In this document: positions 36,976 through 46,662 of the stretch, one piece after another | How the letters are laid out: each line of letters begins with the position of its first letter | Numbering within the stretch: the first letter of the stretch is position 1 | DNA from: Tenacibaculum dicentrarchi | GTDB taxonomy: Bacteria; Bacteroidota; Bacteroidia; Flavobacteriales; Flavobacteriaceae | DNA length: 64,000 nucleotides | NCBI RefSeq assembly: GCF_964036635.1 | Contig: NZ_OZ038524.1 | Span: forward strand, 171,001-235,000 | Reading direction: 5' to 3' | The notes under the pieces: model-generated | Told to the model about the DNA's origin: nothing | What the model saw: only the letters and a program-made list of their open reading frames with translations | The model's database searches: none | Translations under genes and position numbers: made by a program

Positions 36976-38184
36976 GTGTATATTTTATCTTGTAATAAAT
37001 CTTCTTTAAATGTTCGATATTTTTATAATATCAACGAAATATCAATTAATATTTGGAAAGAATTAAACTGTACGAATAACTGGTATTTTCATCCGAAGTA
37101 TTTAGAAGCATTACAGCAAAACAACTCAAAAATACAATTTGCATATATTGTTTTGTTTGATGAACAAAATAGTGCCGTAGCTTTGGCGACTATTCAAATT
37201 GTCGATTTTTATTTAGATAGCGTTCAAAATGAGATGCAATCAATTGTACATTGGGTTAAATGTATAGGACGAAAATTTAGGTTTTTACCTCCTGAAAAAA
37301 TATTTAAAATCCTCACTTGTGGAAACACTTTTGTAAGTGGAGAGCATGGTATTTTTATTAAAGAAAATCAGAATAGAAATGAAATTCTTCCTAAAATAGC
37401 CGAAGCAGTATTCGTATTTTCTACTTTAAAACCTGAAAATATAGCGGATGCTTTTATGCTAAAGGATTTTGAAAATAAATCACTGTTTAGTAAATCGGTG
37501 TTAAAAGAAGAAAGTTATAGTGCTTTTAATGTAGAGCCAAATATGGTTTTACATATAGCCCAAAACTGGAATTCGTTAGATGATTATTTAGCAGATTTAA
37601 AAACGAAATTTAGAGTAAAAGCTAGAAAAGCATTGAAAAATAGTATTGTTTTAAAAACTGAAGATATTACTGCAGATAGATTGAAAGATTTATTTCCTGA
37701 AATGACGGTATTATATAAAACAGTTTCAAGCAAAGCTAGTTTTAATTTAGGCGATTTTAACTTACAAACTTTTCAAACTTTAAAAGATAATTTAGGCGAT
37801 GCTTATTTTTTAAAAGCATATTGGTTAGAAGATAAATTAGTTGGTTTTTTATCAGGAATTTTTAATCAAAATTCACTAGATGCTCATTTTGTAGGAATCG
37901 ATTATCAGAACAATAAAGAGTACGCTATTTATCAGCGAATGTTGTACGATTATATTTCTTTAGGAATAGAGAGTCAAGTAAAATCAATAAATTTTGGAAG
38001 AACAGCTAGCGAAATAAAAAGTTCGGTTGGTGCTATTCCTCAAGATTTAACTATTTATTTACGCCACAAAAAAACGATTACAAACAAGATTTTAAGTTTG
38101 TTTTTGAAAAAAATTCAACCATCTGAATTTAAACAGCAATATCCTTTTAAAGAGAAAAAAATACTATCAGAAGTTAAATTATAA
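36976..38184 (+). CDS. FemAB/GNAT-like acyltransferase
   Basis: 402 residues from a GTG start; a TAATTTCG box at 36946-36953 fits this start, and no in-frame ATG occurs until well inside the protein. The C-terminal half (about 195-345) has the GNAT-type arrangement seen in FemAB-like and peptidoglycan-bridge proteins: LADLKTKFRVKARKALKNS, KAYWLEDKLVGFLSGIFN, DAHFVGIDYQNNKEYAIYQRMLYD and INFGRTASEIKSSVGA. The substrate is unknown. The gene ends 2 nt before a thioesterase gene, so it may act on an acyl group. Confidence 0.7.
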   Translation: MYILSCNKSSLNVRYFYNINEISINIWKELNCTNNWYFHPKYLEALQQNNSKIQFAYIVLFDEQNSAVALATIQIVDFYLDSVQNEMQSIVHWVKCIGRKFRFLPPEKIFKILTCGNTFVSGEHGIFIKENQNRNEILPKIAEAVFVFSTLKPENIADAFMLKDFENKSLFSKSVLKEESYSAFNVEPNMVLHIAQNWNSLDDYLADLKTKFRVKARKALKNSIVLKTEDITADRLKDLFPEMTVLYKTVSSKASFNLGDFNLQTFQTLKDNLGDAYFLKAYWLEDKLVGFLSGIFNQNSLDAHFVGIDYQNNKEYAIYQRMLYDYISLGIESQVKSINFGRTASEIKSSVGAIPQDLTIYLRHKKTITNKILSLFLKKIQPSEFKQQYPFKEKKILSEVKL

Positions 38185-38186
38185 CT

Positions 38187-39056
38187 ATGAAAAATACAGC
38201 AGAATTATTAAAGATATTAACGCTAGAAAATCTAGGAAACAATAATTTTAACGGAATAAGTAAAGATATTGGAAGCCCTATTGTATTTGGCGGACAGGTT
38301 TTAGCACAATCATTAAACGCTGCATATCGTACAGTTTCTGATGAGCGTATTTTACATTCTTTGCATTCGTATTTTTTAGAAGCTGGAAATTTAGAACTCT
38401 CAATTACTTATAATGTACAAGTAATTCGTGATGGCGGAAGTTTTTCTACTCGAAGAGTTACAGCAATTCAAGAAGATAAAACTATTTTTATTTTAGCGTG
38501 TTCTTTTCATAAAAAAGAGGAAGGTTACGAACATCAAAAGCCAATTAAAAAAGACATAAAACAGCCTGAAGAATTGTTAAGTTGGTCGGATATGTTGGTG
38601 CAATTCAGCGATTTTTTACCTAAAAAATTAAAAGCTTTTTTAAGTATCGAGCGACCTGTCGATTTTAAACCTGTTCATATAGTAAATCCTTTCGATTTAA
38701 AAGATTTACCTCCCGTAGTTGATGTTTGGTTTAAGTTAAAAGATGCTTCTCAAGATTTAAACTTGGCTTTAAAGCAACAGATTTTAACGTATATTTCTGA
38801 TTATAATATTTTAACGACTTGTTTAAACCCAAATGCGAGTGTTGCTCATTTCGGAAATACGCAAATGGCAAGTTTAGACCATTCTATGTGGTTTTATCGT
38901 GATTTTGATTTTTCCGATTGGTTATTATTTTCAATCGAAAGCCCTAATACATTTGGCGCTCGTGGTTTTGCAACGGGTAATATTTACACTCGAAAAGGCG
39001 TTTTAGTAGCATCGGTAGCGCAAGAAGGTTTGATGCGAGCTATTAAAAAGAACTAA
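38187..39056 (+). CDS. Acyl-CoA thioesterase II (TesB family)
   Basis: 289 residues, the normal TesB length, with a double hot-dog fold: IVFGGQVLAQSLNAAYRTV, LHSLHSYFLEAG, RDGGSFSTRRVTAIQ in the first half and SVAHFGNTQMASLDHSMWFYRDFDFSDWLLFSIESP in the second. It hydrolyses acyl-CoA to free acid and CoA. It is 2 nt after the FemAB-like gene and followed by a dispersed repeat element instead of a plain terminator. Confidence 0.92.
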   Translation: MKNTAELLKILTLENLGNNNFNGISKDIGSPIVFGGQVLAQSLNAAYRTVSDERILHSLHSYFLEAGNLELSITYNVQVIRDGGSFSTRRVTAIQEDKTIFILACSFHKKEEGYEHQKPIKKDIKQPEELLSWSDMLVQFSDFLPKKLKAFLSIERPVDFKPVHIVNPFDLKDLPPVVDVWFKLKDASQDLNLALKQQILTYISDYNILTTCLNPNASVAHFGNTQMASLDHSMWFYRDFDFSDWLLFSIESPNTFGARGFATGNIYTRKGVLVASVAQEGLMRAIKKN

Positions 39057-39097
39057 TAATAAAATCAGAATTATATAAAAAAGTTTAAAGGTTTTTT

Positions 39098-39201
39098 GAA
39101 GCAATTTCCCGCTTTCCGCACTCGCTTTTTTTGTTTTTTAAAAAGAAAAACAAAAAAGAGCTCAAACAAATGCTTCAATCGGGGCTAGGCATTTGTACTT
39201 T
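39098..39201 (+). repeat. Dispersed intergenic repeat element, copy A
   Basis: About 104 nt, homologous to 61982-62078. Conserved left flank: GAAGCAATT, CCCGCTTTCCGCACTCG. A T-rich/A-rich hairpin follows (CTTTTTTTGTTTTT against AAAAACAAAAAAG). The right flank is GAGCTCAAACAAA, CAATCGGGGCTAGGCATTTG, forming a second hairpin ACAAATGC/GCATTTGT. It lies between the convergent thioesterase and recJ genes. No coding potential. Confidence 0.8.
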
Positions 39202-39225
39202 AAACTAAATTCAGCATGACGATAA

Positions 39226-40911
39226 TTATTTTATATCTTTTAAAAGCAGTTGAATACTTGTATTTCCGTTCCAAGTATTTTCATCTAGTGCGTATGCAAT
39301 ATCAAATTCATTTTGAATTAAAGGAAGTTTTTTCCCTAAACTAAAACCAATAGAATTATAAGTCCTATTATCAGCTCCATAAATAATATTTAGTTTTAAA
39401 TGTGTTTTATCAGCACCAACTTGTTTTCCAAAACCATTATCTCTAACGGCAGTTGTCGAAAAAGTAGGTCTCATATTTAAAGGACCAAAAGGTGCCATTT
39501 GTTTAATAATTCTAAAAAATTTAGGTGATATTTCTGATAAATCTAATTCAGAATCAATACTAATTTCAGGAATTAATAAGTTTTTATCGATAGTATTTTT
39601 TACTACTTCTTCAAATTTATTTTTAAAATTCTCGTATTGTTCAGGAACTAAAGTTAAACCCGCAGCATATTTATGTCCACCAAATTGTTCAATAAATTCC
39701 GCACATTGTTCTAAGGCATTATATACATCAAATCCTTTTACAGAACGGGCAGAAGCGGCTAATTTATCGCCACTTTTTGTAAAAACTAAGGTGGGTCTGT
39801 AATAGGTTTCAATTAATCTTGATGCTACAATTCCGATAACGCCTTTGTGCCAATTTTCATCAAAAACAACTGAAGTAAATTTTTCAGTTTCATTATTATT
39901 TTCAATTTGAAGTAAAGCTTCTTGAGTAATTTTTTTATCGAGACCTTTTCTGTCAGCATTAAATTTTTCAATTTCTGAAGCAAATTCAACAGCCGAATCA
40001 AAATTTATTTCTGTTAAAAGTTCTACGGCATGAATTCCGTGTTTCATTCTACCAGCCGCATTTATCCGCGGAGCGATGATAAAAACAACGTCGGTAATAG
40101 TTAATTCTTTTTTATCTAATTGTTCAATAATGGCTTTAATTCCGTTTCTTGGTTTTGAATTAATAACCTGTAATCCGAAGTAAGTTAAGGTTCTATTTTC
40201 GCCAGTCATTGGAACAATATCAGCTGCAATTGCAGTGGCAACCAAATCTAAATACGGTATTAAATCATCAATAGTTTGATTTCTTTTTGATGCTAAACCT
40301 TGAATCAGTTTAAAACCAACACCACAACCACATAATTCATCATAAGGATAAAAACAATCTTCTTGTTTTGCATTTAAAACAGCAACTGCTTTCGGAATTT
40401 CTTTACCAGGTTTATGATGGTCGCAAATAATAAAATCGATATTTTTTTCGGAAGCGTAAGCAACTTTATCAATAGCTTTAATTCCACAATCTAAGGCAAT
40501 AATTAAAGAGAAATCATTGTCATCAGCAAAATCAATTCCCATGTAAGAAACTCCGTAACCTTCGGCATATCTATCAGGAATATATGTAGCAACCTTCGGG
40601 TGAATTGTTTTTAAATAAGAAGAAAGTAACGAAACAGCTGTTGTTCCGTCCACATCATAATCTCCAAAAACTAAAATATTTTCGTTGTTTGCAATGGCTT
40701 TTTCAATTCGTTGTACGGCGATATGCATATCTTTCATTAAAAAAGGGTCGTGCAAATCATCTAAAGAAGGACGAAAAAATTTTCGAGCTTTATCAAAAGT
40801 ATCAATATTGCGTTGTACTAAAATTTTAGCCAATGTTTTTTCAACAGATAACTCTTTAGCTAATTGATTTACTTTTAATAAATCGGGTTCTTTTTTTAAA
40901 GTCCAACGCAT
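39226..40911 (-). CDS. recJ: Single-stranded-DNA-specific exonuclease RecJ
   Basis: 561 residues. The DHH-superfamily motifs are intact: ILVFGDYDVDGTTAVSLL near the N-terminus, IALDCGIKA, FIICDHHKPG, the DHHA1 region GGHKYAAGL and the C-terminal OB-like domain. RecJ degrades single-stranded DNA 5'-3' in recombination and mismatch repair. It lies 19 nt downstream of the OsmC gene on the same strand and is probably co-transcribed. Confidence 0.95.
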   Translation of the reverse strand: MRWTLKKEPDLLKVNQLAKELSVEKTLAKILVQRNIDTFDKARKFFRPSLDDLHDPFLMKDMHIAVQRIEKAIANNENILVFGDYDVDGTTAVSLLSSYLKTIHPKVATYIPDRYAEGYGVSYMGIDFADDNDFSLIIALDCGIKAIDKVAYASEKNIDFIICDHHKPGKEIPKAVAVLNAKQEDCFYPYDELCGCGVGFKLIQGLASKRNQTIDDLIPYLDLVATAIAADIVPMTGENRTLTYFGLQVINSKPRNGIKAIIEQLDKKELTITDVVFIIAPRINAAGRMKHGIHAVELLTEINFDSAVEFASEIEKFNADRKGLDKKITQEALLQIENNNETEKFTSVVFDENWHKGVIGIVASRLIETYYRPTLVFTKSGDKLAASARSVKGFDVYNALEQCAEFIEQFGGHKYAAGLTLVPEQYENFKNKFEEVVKNTIDKNLLIPEISIDSELDLSEISPKFFRIIKQMAPFGPLNMRPTFSTTAVRDNGFGKQVGADKTHLKLNIIYGADNRTYNSIGFSLGKKLPLIQNEFDIAYALDENTWNGNTSIQLLLKDIK

Positions 40912-40930
40912 ATTTTCTGATACTTATTTG

Positions 40931-41356
40931 TTATTGATTATGAAAATGAGATGTAATTTTTACTTCGGCAAATTTTCTAAACATTTCCATTACACCACAA
41001 TATTTATCTACAGATAATTGTACTGCTTTATTAATTTTATCTTCATTTAAATCAGTTCCATAAAAATGATAATCAACAGTAACTATATGATAATATTTAG
41101 GATGTTCTTCTGTTAATTCGCCAGTAACTTCCATTTTAAGGTCAGTTATTGAAGTTCTCATTTTGTTTAAAAGAGGAATAATATCTAAGCCTGAACAGCC
41201 TGATAATGCTGATAACATCATAGCTTTGGGTCTTAAACCTTCGCCTTTTCCACCACTTTCTTCACCAACATCTATAAAAACTTTATGCCCGCTAGGGTTG
41301 TCGGTTTCAAATTGCATGTTTTCTTTCCAAACTGTTGTAACTGTATGTGAAGCCAT
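40931..41356 (-). CDS. OsmC-family protein
   Basis: 141 residues from the ATG at 41356 (MASHTVTTVWKENMQF). A frame extension to 41380 is rejected because it would start within a TAAATTTG promoter box at 41378-41385. The OsmC fold shows as ALSGCSGLDIIPLL with the reactive Cys, and HFYGTDL...AVQLSVDKYCGVMEMF with the second Cys. Family members reduce organic hydroperoxides; many Bacteroidota paralogs are uncharacterised. It leads an operon with recJ. Confidence 0.87.
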   Translation of the reverse strand: MASHTVTTVWKENMQFETDNPSGHKVFIDVGEESGGKGEGLRPKAMMLSALSGCSGLDIIPLLNKMRTSITDLKMEVTGELTEEHPKYYHIVTVDYHFYGTDLNEDKINKAVQLSVDKYCGVMEMFRKFAEVKITSHFHNQ

Positions 41357-41377
41357 ATTTTGTTTTTTTAATACAAG

Positions 41378-41385
41378 CAAATTTA
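41378..41385 (-). promoter_or_regulatory. -7 box of OsmC-recJ
   Basis: Minus-strand TAAATTTG, exact match, 22 nt before the ATG at 41356; it decides the OsmC start. Confidence 0.55.
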
Positions 41386-41488
41386 AGGAAGCGATAATAA
41401 TACTTGTTCAATATTCGAATAAATTTATCTTAAAAAATCATTTAGAATATTTGTAGAAAAGTAAAATATCTTATTTTTTATCAAATAA

Positions 41489-41518
41489 AAAGGCGATAAA
41501 AATAATTTTATCGCCTTT
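41489..41518 (-). terminator. Intrinsic terminator of mscL
   Basis: A 13-bp stem AAAGGCGATAAAA/TTTTATCGCCTTT with a 4-nt loop, followed on the minus strand by TTATTT, about 23 nt after the mscL stop. Confidence 0.85.
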
Positions 41519-41540
41519 AATATAGTAGTTAGTGGTTATA

Positions 41541-41948
41541 TTACTTTTTTAATAAGTCTCTAATTTCAGCTAATAAATCTTCCTGACTTGGTCCTTTTGG
41601 AGCTTCAGGAGCTGGAACTTCTTTTTTCTTTAAAGCGTTCACACCTTTTACAACCATAAACATTACAAAAGCAACGATGATAAAATCAATAATGTTAGTT
41701 AAAAATTCACCATAAAGAATCGCAACTTCACCAGTTACTTTTCCTGCTGCATCGGCAACACCTTCTTTAGCGATGTATTTTAAATCTTTAAAGTCAGCAT
41801 TAAACAATAACCCGATTAATGGAGATACAATTCCGCCTGTAAAAGAAGTTACTACTTGTTTAAAAGCAGCACCCATCACAAAACCGACAGCAATATCGAC
41901 TAAGTTACCTTTCATTGCAAACTCTTTAAATTCCTTAAGCATACTCAT
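41541..41948 (-). CDS. mscL: Large-conductance mechanosensitive channel
   Basis: 135 residues. Two membrane spans and the family N-terminus are clear: FKEFAMKGNLVDIAVGFVMGAAFKQVVTSFTGGIVSPLIG, then the periplasmic loop, NIIDFIIVAFVMFMVVKGVNAL and a C-terminal helix bundle EDLLAEIRDLL. MscL is a homopentameric emergency valve against hypo-osmotic shock. Monocistronic, with its own terminator. Confidence 0.96.
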   Translation of the reverse strand: MSMLKEFKEFAMKGNLVDIAVGFVMGAAFKQVVTSFTGGIVSPLIGLLFNADFKDLKYIAKEGVADAAGKVTGEVAILYGEFLTNIIDFIIVAFVMFMVVKGVNALKKKEVPAPEAPKGPSQEDLLAEIRDLLKK

Positions 41949-41993
41949 GTTTTTTTGATTTAATAGTTAATACTTTGCAATTATAAGTAAAAA

Positions 41994-43094
41994 TTAGTGT
42001 TTAACCACTCTTTTTACACGTTGAGATATAGCGGTAAGTGTTTCATACGGAATGGTTTCACATTTATGGGCAATGTATTCGATATGTTGCTGATGGTTAA
42101 AAATAATAACTTCATCACCTTCATTGCAATCAATATTGGTTACATCGACCATAATCATATCCATGCAAACATTTCCAATAATAGGCGCTGGTTTATTGTT
42201 GATAAAAATAAAGCCTTCTTTTTTACCTAGTTTACGTGAAATTCCGTCGGCATGACCAATAGGGATTGTTGCGCTACGGGTAGGTTTATTTGCTACAAAA
42301 GCACGGTTATAACCAACAGTTTCACCAGGTTGAATAAGATGAATTTGTGAAATAATTGATTTTAAACTATGAGTGTTTTTTAATTGAGCAGTTTCTTTAG
42401 GATTACTTCCAAAACCATATAAACCAATGCCAATACGCACCATGTCAAACTGGGCTTGTGGGTAATTAACAACGCCTGAGGTGTTTAAAATATGAATCAT
42501 CGGTTTGTAGCCTAAGTGTTCATAAATTTGTTTTACAATATAAGCAAAGTTATTAATTTGTCCGATGGTAAATTCTTGTTCATTAGGGTCTTCACTAGCA
42601 GCTAAATGCGAAAAAATAGATTCTACCTTAACATTATTCGATTTTTTTAATTCAGAAATAAGCTTTGGTGTATCGGTATGCCAAAACCCTAATCTATTTA
42701 AACCCGTGTTAAATTTAATATGAATAGGGTAATTCATTAAAGGTTTTTCATCTGCCAATTTTAAAAAAGCATCAAATATTTTAAAATTGTACAAGTTTGG
42801 TTCTAGTCTATATTTTACAATATCTTCTAAATTTTGAAGCTGCGGATGTAATACTAAAATAGGTGTTTTAATCCCTGCTTCTCGCAAAACAATTCCTTCA
42901 TTTGAATATGCTACGGCAAAATAATCAACTTTATCTTGTACTAATTTGGCAACTTCTGTAGCTTCACTTCCGTATCCAAAAGCTTTTACAACAGCTAAAA
43001 TTTTAGTGTCAGGATTTAGTTTCTGCTTAAAAAAAGCAAGATTATACTCAATTGATTTTGCATCAATTTCTAAAATAGTTACATGATTATTCAT
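41994..43094 (-). CDS. alr: Alanine racemase
   Basis: 366 residues. Provides D-alanine for peptidoglycan. The PLP lysine is Lys37 in [10 protein letters not shown], a slight variant of the usual [31 protein letters not shown], the catalytic-Tyr region [20 protein letters not shown] and [13 protein letters not shown] are all present. The start overlaps the tdk stop by 8 nt, so the two are translationally coupled. Confidence 0.95.
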   Translation of the reverse strand: MNNHVTILEIDAKSIEYNLAFFKQKLNPDTKILAVVKAFGYGSEATEVAKLVQDKVDYFAVAYSNEGIVLREAGIKTPILVLHPQLQNLEDIVKYRLEPNLYNFKIFDAFLKLADEKPLMNYPIHIKFNTGLNRLGFWHTDTPKLISELKKSNNVKVESIFSHLAASEDPNEQEFTIGQINNFAYIVKQIYEHLGYKPMIHILNTSGVVNYPQAQFDMVRIGIGLYGFGSNPKETAQLKNTHSLKSIISQIHLIQPGETVGYNRAFVANKPTRSATIPIGHADGISRKLGKKEGFIFINNKPAPIIGNVCMDMIMVDVTNIDCNEGDEVIIFNHQQHIEYIAHKCETIPYETLTAISQRVKRVVKH

Positions 43095-43698
43095 CGGATA
43101 AATTTTCGTTCTTTTTATGTTGTTCTTGCACAGCTTTGTAATAAGCAGCTCTGCTTAAAGGCTCGTATTCTTGTACTTCACCTAATAAAACAAGGTCATC
43201 ACTGGCTGCTTTTCGATGACTATAATGTGCTAAGTTACCCGTATGTGTGCAAACAGCATGTACTTTTGTAACATATTCTGCGGTAGCCATTAAAGCGGGC
43301 ATTGGGCCAAAAGGATTTCCTTTAAAATCCATATCTAAACCTGCCACAATAACTCGAACACCTCTATTGGCTAGTTCATTACAAACAGCAACGATGCCTG
43401 AGTCAAAAAATTGTGCTTCATCAATACCAACAACATCAACATTGTTTGCTAGTAATAAGATATTGGAAGAACAAGGAACGGGAGTTGATCTAATTTTGGT
43501 CGCATTATGAGATACTACTTGTTGATTGTCATAACGAGTATCTATAGTTGGTTTAAAAATTTCAACACGTTGTTTTGCAAATTCGGCACGTTTAAGTCTG
43601 CGGATTAATTCTTCAGTTTTTCCTGAAAACATTGAACCACATATTACTTCAATCCAACCAAATTGCCCTGTATGATTTACTGTATTTTCGAGAAACAT
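43087..43698 (-). CDS. tdk: Thymidine kinase
   Basis: 203 residues, type II thymidine kinase. P-loop [12 protein letters not shown], Mg-binding [11 protein letters not shown], the lasso region [12 protein letters not shown] with Cys/His residues for a structural zinc, and [17 protein letters not shown]. Phosphorylates thymidine for salvage. It is the upstream gene of the tdk-alr pair. Confidence 0.95.
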   Translation of the reverse strand: MFLENTVNHTGQFGWIEVICGSMFSGKTEELIRRLKRAEFAKQRVEIFKPTIDTRYDNQQVVSHNATKIRSTPVPCSSNILLLANNVDVVGIDEAQFFDSGIVAVCNELANRGVRVIVAGLDMDFKGNPFGPMPALMATAEYVTKVHAVCTHTGNLAHYSHRKAASDDLVLLGEVQEYEPLSRAAYYKAVQEQHKKNENLSDE

Positions 43699-43800
43699 TT
43701 TGTATTTTTAGGCGCTAATTATTGATTTTTGTCTTACTTTCGAGTAAAGAACAAATTTATTAAAATTAAACAGTAAAAATTAAAATCAAAAGAACAACTT

Positions 43801-44850
43801 ATGCACAAAAAGCTAGCGTCAGATTTAACCAGTTTAGCACACGCTATTTTACAGATGAAAAATAAGGAAGATGTGTTTGAGTTAAAGCAGAAGGCATATG
43901 AGGTTTATGAAAAACTTTCGGTTTTAGTTTATATAGAAGAGTATATAAATAATACGCCTAATCCTTCGAAATCAAAAGAAGAATTATTGAGTGATGTTTT
44001 ATTAGCGGAGCAAAAGAAAACTAGGACTAAAATTGAAAAAAGAGACCTTGAAATTTCTTTATTAAAACAAGAAACCGTTGTTTATCATTTAGAAGAAGAA
44101 ATTGATGAGACTCCTAAGTTTAAAATTTCTGAAAATAAGATAATTGAAACAAAAATTGCTGATACTACTGTTTTTGATAGTAAAATTATTAAAGATACCT
44201 CTGTTAAAAATCATTTAGCAAGTCCTTTTGAAAAAATTCAAGAGAAAACAACAAAAAAACTTGATGAAAAATTTGAGGAAAAGATTGAGGAAGTATTCGT
44301 TAAAAAAACAAAAGAAATAGCCGAAAAAAAGGAGGCTATATCGGTAAAGGATACTTTAAAAGAATCGATTGATTTAATATCCGAAGAAAAATCAGAAAAA
44401 CCAATTGACTTAAAGCCTGTCGAAGAAATTATAGAACAACCTTTCGATGAAATAGCTCGTTTGCTATCTGAACCTAATAACGAAGTTGAAAATGACAAAG
44501 GGAATATTGAGGAGTTAAAAACAAAAACCCTTGAAGAAGAGTTAGATGGAACAATTTCTGTTGATATTATGGCTGATTTATTTGAAAAAGCACCAGCAAA
44601 AAAATCGTTAAACGATTTCTTGCAAAGTACTATTAAAATAGACCTAAACGATAGAATTGTTTTTGTAAGACATTTGTTTAATGGCAATCAAAATGATTTT
44701 AATAGAGTAATTTCGCAGCTCAATACTTTCAAAACAGAAGTAGAAGCTAAAAATTTTATCAATCAAATGATAAAACCAGACTATAATTGGTCAGGTAAAG
44801 AGATGCACGAAGCGAGATTATTTGAAATTATTGAAAGAAGATTTGCTTAA
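43801..44850 (+). CDS. Conserved charged protein, unknown
   Basis: 349 residues. The N-terminal about 70 residues are helical (SLAHAILQMKNKEDVFELKQKAYEVYEKLSVLVYI, split across helices). A long Lys/Glu-rich low-complexity middle (about 75-255) is likely disordered or coiled-coil. The C-terminal about 85 residues (LNDFLQSTIKIDLNDRIVFVRHLFNG, FNRVISQLNTFKT, WSGKEMHEARLFEIIERRF) form a compact conserved domain that I recall from uncharacterised Bacteroidota proteins. A TACTTTCG box at 43735-43742 lies upstream. It is followed 15 nt later by a putative glycosyltransferase gene. Confidence 0.65.
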   Translation: MHKKLASDLTSLAHAILQMKNKEDVFELKQKAYEVYEKLSVLVYIEEYINNTPNPSKSKEELLSDVLLAEQKKTRTKIEKRDLEISLLKQETVVYHLEEEIDETPKFKISENKIIETKIADTTVFDSKIIKDTSVKNHLASPFEKIQEKTTKKLDEKFEEKIEEVFVKKTKEIAEKKEAISVKDTLKESIDLISEEKSEKPIDLKPVEEIIEQPFDEIARLLSEPNNEVENDKGNIEELKTKTLEEELDGTISVDIMADLFEKAPAKKSLNDFLQSTIKIDLNDRIVFVRHLFNGNQNDFNRVISQLNTFKTEVEAKNFINQMIKPDYNWSGKEMHEARLFEIIERRFA

Positions 44851-44865
44851 AAAAAACAGTACATT

Positions 44866-45612
44866 ATGAGTAATAAGAATACAGGAATGAAGTATATATT
44901 TTGCATGAAATGGGGTACGTTGTACGGTCCTGAATACGTAAACAGACTACATGCTATGGTAAAAAAGAATTTATCATATGATTTTAAAATGGTTTGTTTT
45001 ACTGATGATAGCACAGGAATTATCAACGATGTTGATTGTTATGATATTCCCGAAATGAATATCCGTACAGATATACCTGAAAGAATGTGGAAAAAATTAA
45101 CAACACTTAAAGATGATTTATACGGGCTTGAAGGAACTGCCTTATTTTTAGATTTAGATATTGTTATTGTTGATAAAATTGATTGCTTTTTTGACGTTGA
45201 GGGTTCTTTCAGAATTATCAAAGACCATAGTTGGAGAACCTGGAGAATAACAGGAAACTCTTCTGTTTATAGGTTTGAAATAGGAAAACATGGCTATGTT
45301 TTTAATGATTTTATCAAAAATTTTGACGAATTAAGAAAAATTCATCGAAATGAACAAGAGTATTTAACACATAGTATTAACGATAATTCAAGCCTTCAAT
45401 ATTGGGATAAAAAATGGTGCCCTAGTTTTAAGTATGATTGTGTTTCAAGATTTCCTTTAGCTTTTTGGAAAAAACCAACAATTCCTGAAGGAGCTAAAAT
45501 TATTATTTTTCATGGAGAAATCAACCCTCATAATGCGATAAAAGGAGGTCGAGGTAAGTGGTATAGGTATGTTCGTCCTGCACCTTGGGTAGCAGATTAT
45601 TGGATTGAGTAA
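44866..45612 (+). CDS. Putative glycosyltransferase
   Basis: 248 residues. KYIFCMKWGTLYGPEYVNRL is followed by YDFKMVCFTDDSTG, and then a DxD-type motif LFLDLDIVIVD (Asp96, Asp98) that in GT-A enzymes binds the nucleotide-sugar metal. The C-terminal IIIFHGEINPH resembles the end of GT8-like or capsule-type glycosyltransferases. No donor or acceptor can be assigned. It is co-directional with and close to the previous gene. Confidence 0.6.
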   Translation: MSNKNTGMKYIFCMKWGTLYGPEYVNRLHAMVKKNLSYDFKMVCFTDDSTGIINDVDCYDIPEMNIRTDIPERMWKKLTTLKDDLYGLEGTALFLDLDIVIVDKIDCFFDVEGSFRIIKDHSWRTWRITGNSSVYRFEIGKHGYVFNDFIKNFDELRKIHRNEQEYLTHSINDNSSLQYWDKKWCPSFKYDCVSRFPLAFWKKPTIPEGAKIIIFHGEINPHNAIKGGRGKWYRYVRPAPWVADYWIE

Positions 45613-45678
45613 TTTAAAACAAAGTAAAAAAAGTTAAGGGGGGACTTGAAAAACTTAACATCACTTTATTTGTTATTA

Positions 45679-46506
45679 CTATACCTTAAAAGTAAGTATT
45701 GGCTTTAATACATTTTTAGATAAATCAATAGAAACACTAGCATTGAAAAACTGAGATAAACCACTTCTTCCATGTGTTGCTAAAGAAACTAAATCAACGT
45801 TATTTTCATTTGAAAAATTTAAAATCCCCTCTTGTATTGAAGTGTCATTATATACTTTTATGGTGTGCCCCACTATTTTGTAAGGTTCAATAAAAGCTTC
45901 AACTCTCTTTTTTGAATCACTTGTGTTTTCAAAATTATCGGGAGTGTTAATTTTTAATAAGTAAATTTTACATTTAAACTTTGTTGCAAATTCTAGGAAA
46001 CCTTTAAATGCTTTTGCTTCTTTATTTTCAAAAGAAGAAGCAAAAACAAGTTTCTTCAATTTAAAATTATCGTTATCTTTTTTAGTAATAATAACAGGTA
46101 TTTCAGAATTTCGAACTGTTTTTTCAGTGTTAGATCCAATTATAATTTCTTCTAAAGCTGTTTGTCCTTTAGAGCCCATAACAATTAAATTGGCATTGAT
46201 TTTTTTAGAATAATCACGAATACCTTCATACGGATTTTGAAAACGTATTGAATGATATACATTGTCAAAATCAGCAAAGAAAGTATTTTTGTAATCGAGT
46301 AATTTTTCTTTAATCATCTTAATGTATAGCATGCTTTCAGGGATGCTAATATTAGCACCAGACCCCATACCTTTAAAACCGGTAGGTAGTTCAATCATAT
46401 GAATTAAGTGTATTTCACCGTCTGTTTTTTTTGCTATTTTAGCAGTTAGTTTAGCAGCATATTTAGAATGCTTAGAAAAATCGATAGGAAGTAATATTTT
46501 TTTCAT
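45679..46506 (-). CDS. Universal stress protein, two UspA domains
   Basis: 275 residues consisting of two tandem USP domains (about 1-143 and 148-275). The first has KKILLPIDFSKHSKYA and NLIVMGSKGQTALEEIIIGSNTEKTVRNSEIPVIIT, with the G-x2-G-x9-G(S/T) nucleotide motif. The second ends VSLATHGRSGLSQFFNASV. Such proteins bind ATP or act as stress regulators; the specific role is unknown. It is divergent from the rimP operon. Confidence 0.88.
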   Translation of the reverse strand: MKKILLPIDFSKHSKYAAKLTAKIAKKTDGEIHLIHMIELPTGFKGMGSGANISIPESMLYIKMIKEKLLDYKNTFFADFDNVYHSIRFQNPYEGIRDYSKKINANLIVMGSKGQTALEEIIIGSNTEKTVRNSEIPVIITKKDNDNFKLKKLVFASSFENKEAKAFKGFLEFATKFKCKIYLLKINTPDNFENTSDSKKRVEAFIEPYKIVGHTIKVYNDTSIQEGILNFSNENNVDLVSLATHGRSGLSQFFNASVSIDLSKNVLKPILTFKV

Positions 46507-46612
46507 AATTAAAAGATTTAAAGATAGATACTGCTGTTAAATTACGAAAATTATTCTGAATTAGAAAACGAAAAGACATTTGTAAGTTAATGAATAACTT
46601 ACTATATTTGCA

Positions 46613-46620
46613 CCAAATTT
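46613..46620 (+). promoter_or_regulatory. -7 box of rimP-nusA-infB
   Basis: TATATTTG, exact, about 50 nt upstream of the rimP ATG and just upstream of the leader terminator at 46638-46662. No TTG at -33. Confidence 0.6.
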
Positions 46621-46637
46621 ATTAATTAGATTGATAC

Positions 46638-46662
46638 AGGGGACGAGAGTCCCCTCTTTTTA
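46638..46662 (+). terminator. Leader intrinsic terminator (attenuator) of rimP-nusA-infB
   Basis: AGGGGAC pairs with GTCCCCT (46638-46644 and 46649-46655) around a GAGA (GNRA) tetraloop and is followed by CTTTTTATA. It lies between promoter and first gene, so readthrough or antitermination must occur for the operon to be expressed. NusA, the second gene product, is itself a termination/antitermination factor, which would permit feedback. Confidence 0.75.

Noticed and set aside
43247..43510. 87-residue plus-strand frame opposite tdk
   Set aside because: Antisense to a conserved gene with no promoter box or family features.
44238..44687. 149-residue minus-strand frame opposite the 43801-44850 gene
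   Set aside because: Ser/Phe-rich complement of a Lys/Glu-rich region; no start context or homology.
45630..45660. GTTAAG/CTTAAC hairpin as terminator of the universal stress protein gene
   Set aside because: A stem of six pairs with a long G-rich loop and no T-run on the minus strand; support is too weak.
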